Of a DNA stretch of 9,930 nucleotides, positions 7,574 through 9,930 are shown piece after piece (within the stretch, counting starts at the first letter, position 1; every line of letters begins with the position of its first letter). The notes under the pieces were generated by a model. It did not search any database and was not told where the DNA came from. It was given only the letters and a program-made list of their open reading frames with translations. The DNA lies in contig QHTW01000222.1 in assembly GCA_003220955.1 (NCBI GenBank), positions 6,904 to 16,833 of the forward strand, written 5' to 3'. This DNA is from Gemmatimonadota bacterium (GTDB taxonomy: Bacteria > Gemmatimonadota > Gemmatimonadetes > Gemmatimonadales > GWC2-71-9). The position numbers and the translations under genes were made by a program.

Positions 7574-8747
7574 CCAGCAGAGCGCTCCAGCTCCAGTCGG
7601 TGGCGGCGACGCCGGCGAGCGTCGCGATGTCACTGAACACGATGTCGCCGTTGGGCGTGATGCCATTGCTGAGCTGCAGCGCGTTGGCGTCGTAGTCGTC
7701 CAGAAACCCTCGGCGCCGCAGCTCGATGCGGCCGCCATGGGTCAGGTAGCCGCTCATGCGCTTCCGCTGCTCGAGACTGGCCGGCAGCATGTCCATCTGC
7801 GCGATGTCGGGCCAGCCGTCGTTGTTGAAGTCGGCGACGTCGACGCCCATCCCCGCGAAGCTCGTATGCTTCAGCCAGTCTGCCCGCTTGTCGGTGAACG
7901 TGCCGTCGCCGTTGTTGCTGTAGAGCGCATCGTTGGGGGCGACGTCGTTCGAGACGTAGATGTCCGGCCTCCCGTCGCGATTCACGTCGGCCACCACCAC
8001 CCCGAGCCCGTAGCCTATCTGGCGCAGGATCCCCGCCTTCTCTGAGACGTCGGTGAATGTCCCGTTGCCGTTGTTGTGATAGAGCTTGTTCCAGCTCTCG
8101 GGGCTCGGCTCCTTCACGCCCAGTGGGTGCGTATCGGCGGCGCCGCGCGCAAAGTCCTTGGGAGAGTTGTTGAGGAGGAACAGATCGAGGTAACCATCGC
8201 CGTCGTAATCGAGGAACACCGCGTGCGTCGTGAAGCCAGTATCAGCAATGCCGTATTTCTCGGCCTGCTCGGTAAACGTGCCGTCGCCGTTGTTGATGAA
8301 CAGCAGATTGGCGCGGTCCTTGCCTTTCGAGCCGCCGGGTCCCGACACCGAGACGTAGATGTCCAGGAATCCGTCATTGTTGATGTCCACCATGGTGGCG
8401 CCGGTACACCAGCGCTTGGTTGCGACGCCGGCGCGCTCGGTGATGTCTTCGAACTGCATGTTCCCCTTGTTCAGGTACAGGCGGCTCGACACCATGTTGC
8501 CGCTGAAGAACAGATCCGGGAGTCCGTCGTTATTGACGTCTCCGACCGCCACGCCCGCGCCGTTGTAGATGTAGACGTCGTTCTGCACGTTGACCGAGTC
8601 GTTGGTGGAGATGGTGTTGGCGAAGGTCACTCCGGTGTGTCGTGGGGAGAGCAGCTTGAAAAGCGGCGCGGGTCGACGGCCACACGCGCCCAACACCGCG
8701 ACGAGTGGCACGATGATACCGATCCAACGCGGCGTCGCTCGCAACAT
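7491..8747 (-). CDS. N-terminal half of the FG-GAP/VCBS lipoprotein
   Basis: The frame is 418 codons long; about 392 encode the native protein and the last 26 or so are read out of frame before the stop at 7491. Residues 1-21 form a lipoprotein signal (hydrophobic core, then LGAC with Cys22), so the product should be exported and anchored in a membrane. LLSPRHTGVTFANTI (32-46) is the usual opening of this family. Five FG-GAP calcium-binding loops follow: DVNNDGLPD (70-78), DINNDGFLD (121-129), DYDGDGYLD (180-188), DVNRDGRPD (254-262) and DFNNDGWPD (306-314). These suggest a beta-propeller-like fold. NNGDGTF and related turns recur between blades. The start at 8747 is chosen from the signal peptide; no good Shine-Dalgarno site precedes it (AGAGGG is 17 nt away). 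Function in this family is not established; binding of a polymer or protein partner is inference. Confidence 0.85.
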   Translation of the reverse strand: MLRATPRWIGIIVPLVAVLGACGRRPAPLFKLLSPRHTGVTFANTISTNDSVNVQNDVYIYNGAGVAVGDVNNDGLPDLFFSGNMVSSRLYLNKGNMQFEDITERAGVATKRWCTGATMVDINNDGFLDIYVSVSGPGGSKGKDRANLLFINNGDGTFTEQAEKYGIADTGFTTHAVFLDYDGDGYLDLFLLNNSPKDFARGAADTHPLGVKEPSPESWNKLYHNNGNGTFTDVSEKAGILRQIGYGLGVVVADVNRDGRPDIYVSNDVAPNDALYSNNGDGTFTDKRADWLKHTSFAGMGVDVADFNNDGWPDIAQMDMLPASLEQRKRMSGYLTHGGRIELRRRGFLDDYDANALQLSNGITPNGDIVFSDIATLAGVAATDWSWSALLALRHEWLSQSAQRSRLSDGGVRGAPGE

Positions 8748-8795
8748 GGGCAGGGAAGCTAACGCCCTCTTGCTGACCCGGATATCGTTTACGCC
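8748..8795. promoter_or_regulatory. 48-bp divergent intergenic region
   Basis: The only sequence between the two divergent FG-GAP gene starts (8747 minus, 8796 plus). Any promoters for the two genes must lie here or inside the opposite coding sequences. I see no convincing -35/-10 pair with normal spacing on either strand. The palindrome GATATC (8781-8786) is the only symmetric element noticed. Neither gene has a good Shine-Dalgarno site, so one or both may be leaderless. Confidence 0.3.
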
Positions 8796-9930
8796 ATGAT
8801 TTCGTGGCGCCGTTCCATTGTGGTCGCGGCATTCGTCGCGGCCATCGTCGCCGTCATCGTGCTCAACGACCGCGCGGCCGGGAGTGTGGCAACGGCGAGT
8901 GAAACGATCCACCTCGACGAGGTCGCGCATGCGAGTGGAATCGACTTCTCACATCAGGCGCCGGCGCTCGATCCCAAGATCGCCAACATCGCGCCCCACG
9001 TCGGCGCGCTCGGCGCCTGCGTGTCGGTCGCCGATGTCAACGACGACGGCTGGCCCGATCTGTACTTCACGACGTCCCGCTTCGGCGCCCCGAACGCGCT
9101 CTACTTGAATCAGAAGGACGGCACATTCCGCGACGTCGCCCCGGAAGCGGGCGTGGCCGATGTGAACCGCCCCGGCGAGGGCGTGTCGATGGGGGCGGTG
9201 TGGGGCGACTACGACAACGACGGCAACGAGGATCTGTTCGTCTACAAGTGGGGCTACCCGCAGCTGTTCCACAATCTCGGCAACGGGCATTTCGAGGACG
9301 TTACCGCGCAGGCGGGCCTCCACCATTGGATGAATTCCAACGGCGCGGTCTGGTTCGACTTCGACCGCGACGGCCTGCTCGATCTGTATATCACCGGGTA
9401 CTTCCGCTCCGACATCGACTTCTGGCACCTCAAGACGACGCACATCATGCAGGAGAGCTGGGAGTTCGCGAAGAACGGCGGCAAGCATTTGCTGTTCAAG
9501 AACATGGGGAACGGCCACTTCAAGGACGTCACCGATTCACTGGGCGTGGGTAGCACGCGCTGGACGTTGGCGGCCACGGCGGCCGATTTCAACGACGACG
9601 GCTGGCCCGACCTGTACCTGGCGAACGATTACGGGCCGGAAGAGTTGTATTTGAATCGCGGCGGGAAGAAGTTCGAGCTGGCCAGCGCCGGCCTCGGCGA
9701 CGACTCGAAGAGCGGCATGGCGGTGGCGCTGGGCGACGTATACAACCGCGGCGTGCACGACGTCTTCGTCACGAACATCTCGGAAAAGGGGTTTCTGTTC
9801 CAAGGCAACAACCTGCGGCTCAACTTCCTCAAGGAACTGGGCCGCTTCGACGAAGTGGCGACCGGCGTGGTGGCCGATGCCGGCTGGGCCTGGGGCGCGC
9901 AATTCGGTGACCTGAACAACGACGGCCTGC
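8796..9930 (+). CDS. FG-GAP/VCBS-repeat (CRTAC1-like) exported protein, 5' part
   Basis: The frame runs from ATG 8796 to the right edge without a stop, giving 378 complete codons of a longer gene. It begins MISWRRSIVVAAFVAAIVAV, a signal peptide or membrane anchor at about residues 5-23 with no lipobox. Next comes HLDEVAHASGIDFSHQAP, the opening of CRTAC1-type proteins. Calcium-binding FG-GAP loops are DVNDDGWPD (80-88), DYDNDGNED (138-146), DFDRDGLLD (188-196) and DFNDDGWPD (264-272). A degenerate loop, DVYNRGVHD, comes next, and another (DLNNDGL) is cut by the window edge. Blades are joined by turns such as NLGNGHFEDVTAQAGL. An ASPIC/UnbV domain may follow outside the window. An in-frame TAA at 8760-8762 and the absence of an earlier ATG fix the start. 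The protein resembles the minus-strand neighbour in fold but lacks its lipoprotein signal and opening motif, so they are not a recent duplication. Function is unknown. Confidence 0.9.
   Translation, partial: MISWRRSIVVAAFVAAIVAVIVLNDRAAGSVATASETIHLDEVAHASGIDFSHQAPALDPKIANIAPHVGALGACVSVADVNDDGWPDLYFTTSRFGAPNALYLNQKDGTFRDVAPEAGVADVNRPGEGVSMGAVWGDYDNDGNEDLFVYKWGYPQLFHNLGNGHFEDVTAQAGLHHWMNSNGAVWFDFDRDGLLDLYITGYFRSDIDFWHLKTTHIMQESWEFAKNGGKHLLFKNMGNGHFKDVTDSLGVGSTRWTLAATAADFNDDGWPDLYLANDYGPEELYLNRGGKKFELASAGLGDDSKSGMAVALGDVYNRGVHDVFVTNISEKGFLFQGNNLRLNFLKELGRFDEVATGVVADAGWAWGAQFGDLNNDGL

Larger units (their letters stand above)
5444..8747 (-). pseudogene. FG-GAP/VCBS-repeat lipoprotein gene with ASPIC/UnbV domain, broken by a frameshifting deletion
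   Basis: Two adjacent minus-strand frames encode the two halves of one protein family, about 1110 residues when intact. The N-terminal half reads in frame from the ATG at 8747 to about 7575 (residue 392, TDWSWSALLA). The C-terminal half continues in another frame from about 7573 (LFATNGYPKAPNDLDY) to the TAG at 5444-5446. In relatives as I know them, these segments are joined by a DFDNDGxxD calcium loop, which is absent here. The observed length plus 29 nt is divisible by three, matching loss of nine codons plus two bases. Both halves otherwise look conserved with no other stop, so the lesion is either recent or an assembly error. The unknown is whether the living cell makes a full protein. 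Confidence 0.8.

Noticed and set aside
7565..7590. Programmed ribosomal frameshift joining the two FG-GAP halves
   Set aside because: No slippery heptamer is visible at the junction (CTGGCTCTTCGCC), and a calcium loop is also missing, which a frameshift alone would not explain.
6197..7636. 479-codon plus-strand open frame opposite the FG-GAP gene
   Set aside because: Antisense reading of repeated Asp-Asn-Asp-Gly codons gives Val/Glu/Ile-rich periodic sequence. The minus-strand protein is clearly the real one.
8076..8762. 228-codon plus-strand open frame opposite the N-terminal FG-GAP half
   Set aside because: The same repeat-driven antisense effect; no signal, domain or ribosome site.
1..9930. 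CRISPR arrays, tRNA or rRNA genes, insertion sequences
   Set aside because: No spaced direct repeats, RNA-gene signatures, transposase-like proteins or flanking terminal repeats were seen. The repeated motifs come from FG-GAP protein repeats.

Overview
The window is GC-rich DNA, roughly 60 to 65 % by eye, from a Gram-negative bacterium. A SusC/SusD outer-membrane uptake pair sits beside several FG-GAP/VCBS-repeat secreted proteins. SusC/SusD pairs are typical of Bacteroidota. The high GC, the codon choice and the many FG-GAP/ASPIC-type genes fit Gemmatimonadota or Acidobacteriota (Vicinamibacteria-like) better. This placement is inference; there is no rRNA or other marker gene here.

Layout, left to right. 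(1) Positions 1-228 hold the 3' end of a plus-strand gene whose C-terminus resembles ChbG/HpnK (YdjC-type) carbohydrate deacetylases. (2) A SusC/RagA-type TonB-dependent transporter (246-3518) follows after 17 nt with a strong ribosome binding site. (3) A SusD/RagB-type lipoprotein (3565-5436) follows after 46 nt. These three probably form one operon that binds and imports a glycan or other oligomer. (4) A long minus-strand gene (5444-8747) converges on susD with 7 bp between the stops. It encodes an FG-GAP/VCBS lipoprotein with an ASPIC/UnbV domain. Its reading frame is broken near 7570-7575, where about 29 nt, one calcium-binding loop, appears to be missing. (5) A divergent plus-strand gene starts at 8796, 48 bp from the minus-strand start. 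It encodes a second, different FG-GAP protein and runs off the right edge.

Non-coding structure is sparse because the window is almost entirely coding. A perfect 16-bp inverted repeat (5462-5520) lies inside the last codons of the minus-strand gene and is well placed to terminate the susCD transcript. A 10-bp tandem repeat (6921-6960) lies in a linker of the broken FG-GAP gene. A perfect 9-bp hairpin (7450-7470) lies in the same gene.

How the parts may work together: SusC and SusD would form the lidded outer-membrane importer, and the deacetylase-like enzyme may trim the substrate. The large FG-GAP lipoprotein is likely exported and membrane-anchored, and genes of this type are often found near SusCD pairs. 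Its role is unknown. I see no defence system, CRISPR array, mobile element or RNA gene. The most notable points are the broken FG-GAP gene, the embedded terminator-like repeat, and the matched sets of cysteines in SusC and SusD.
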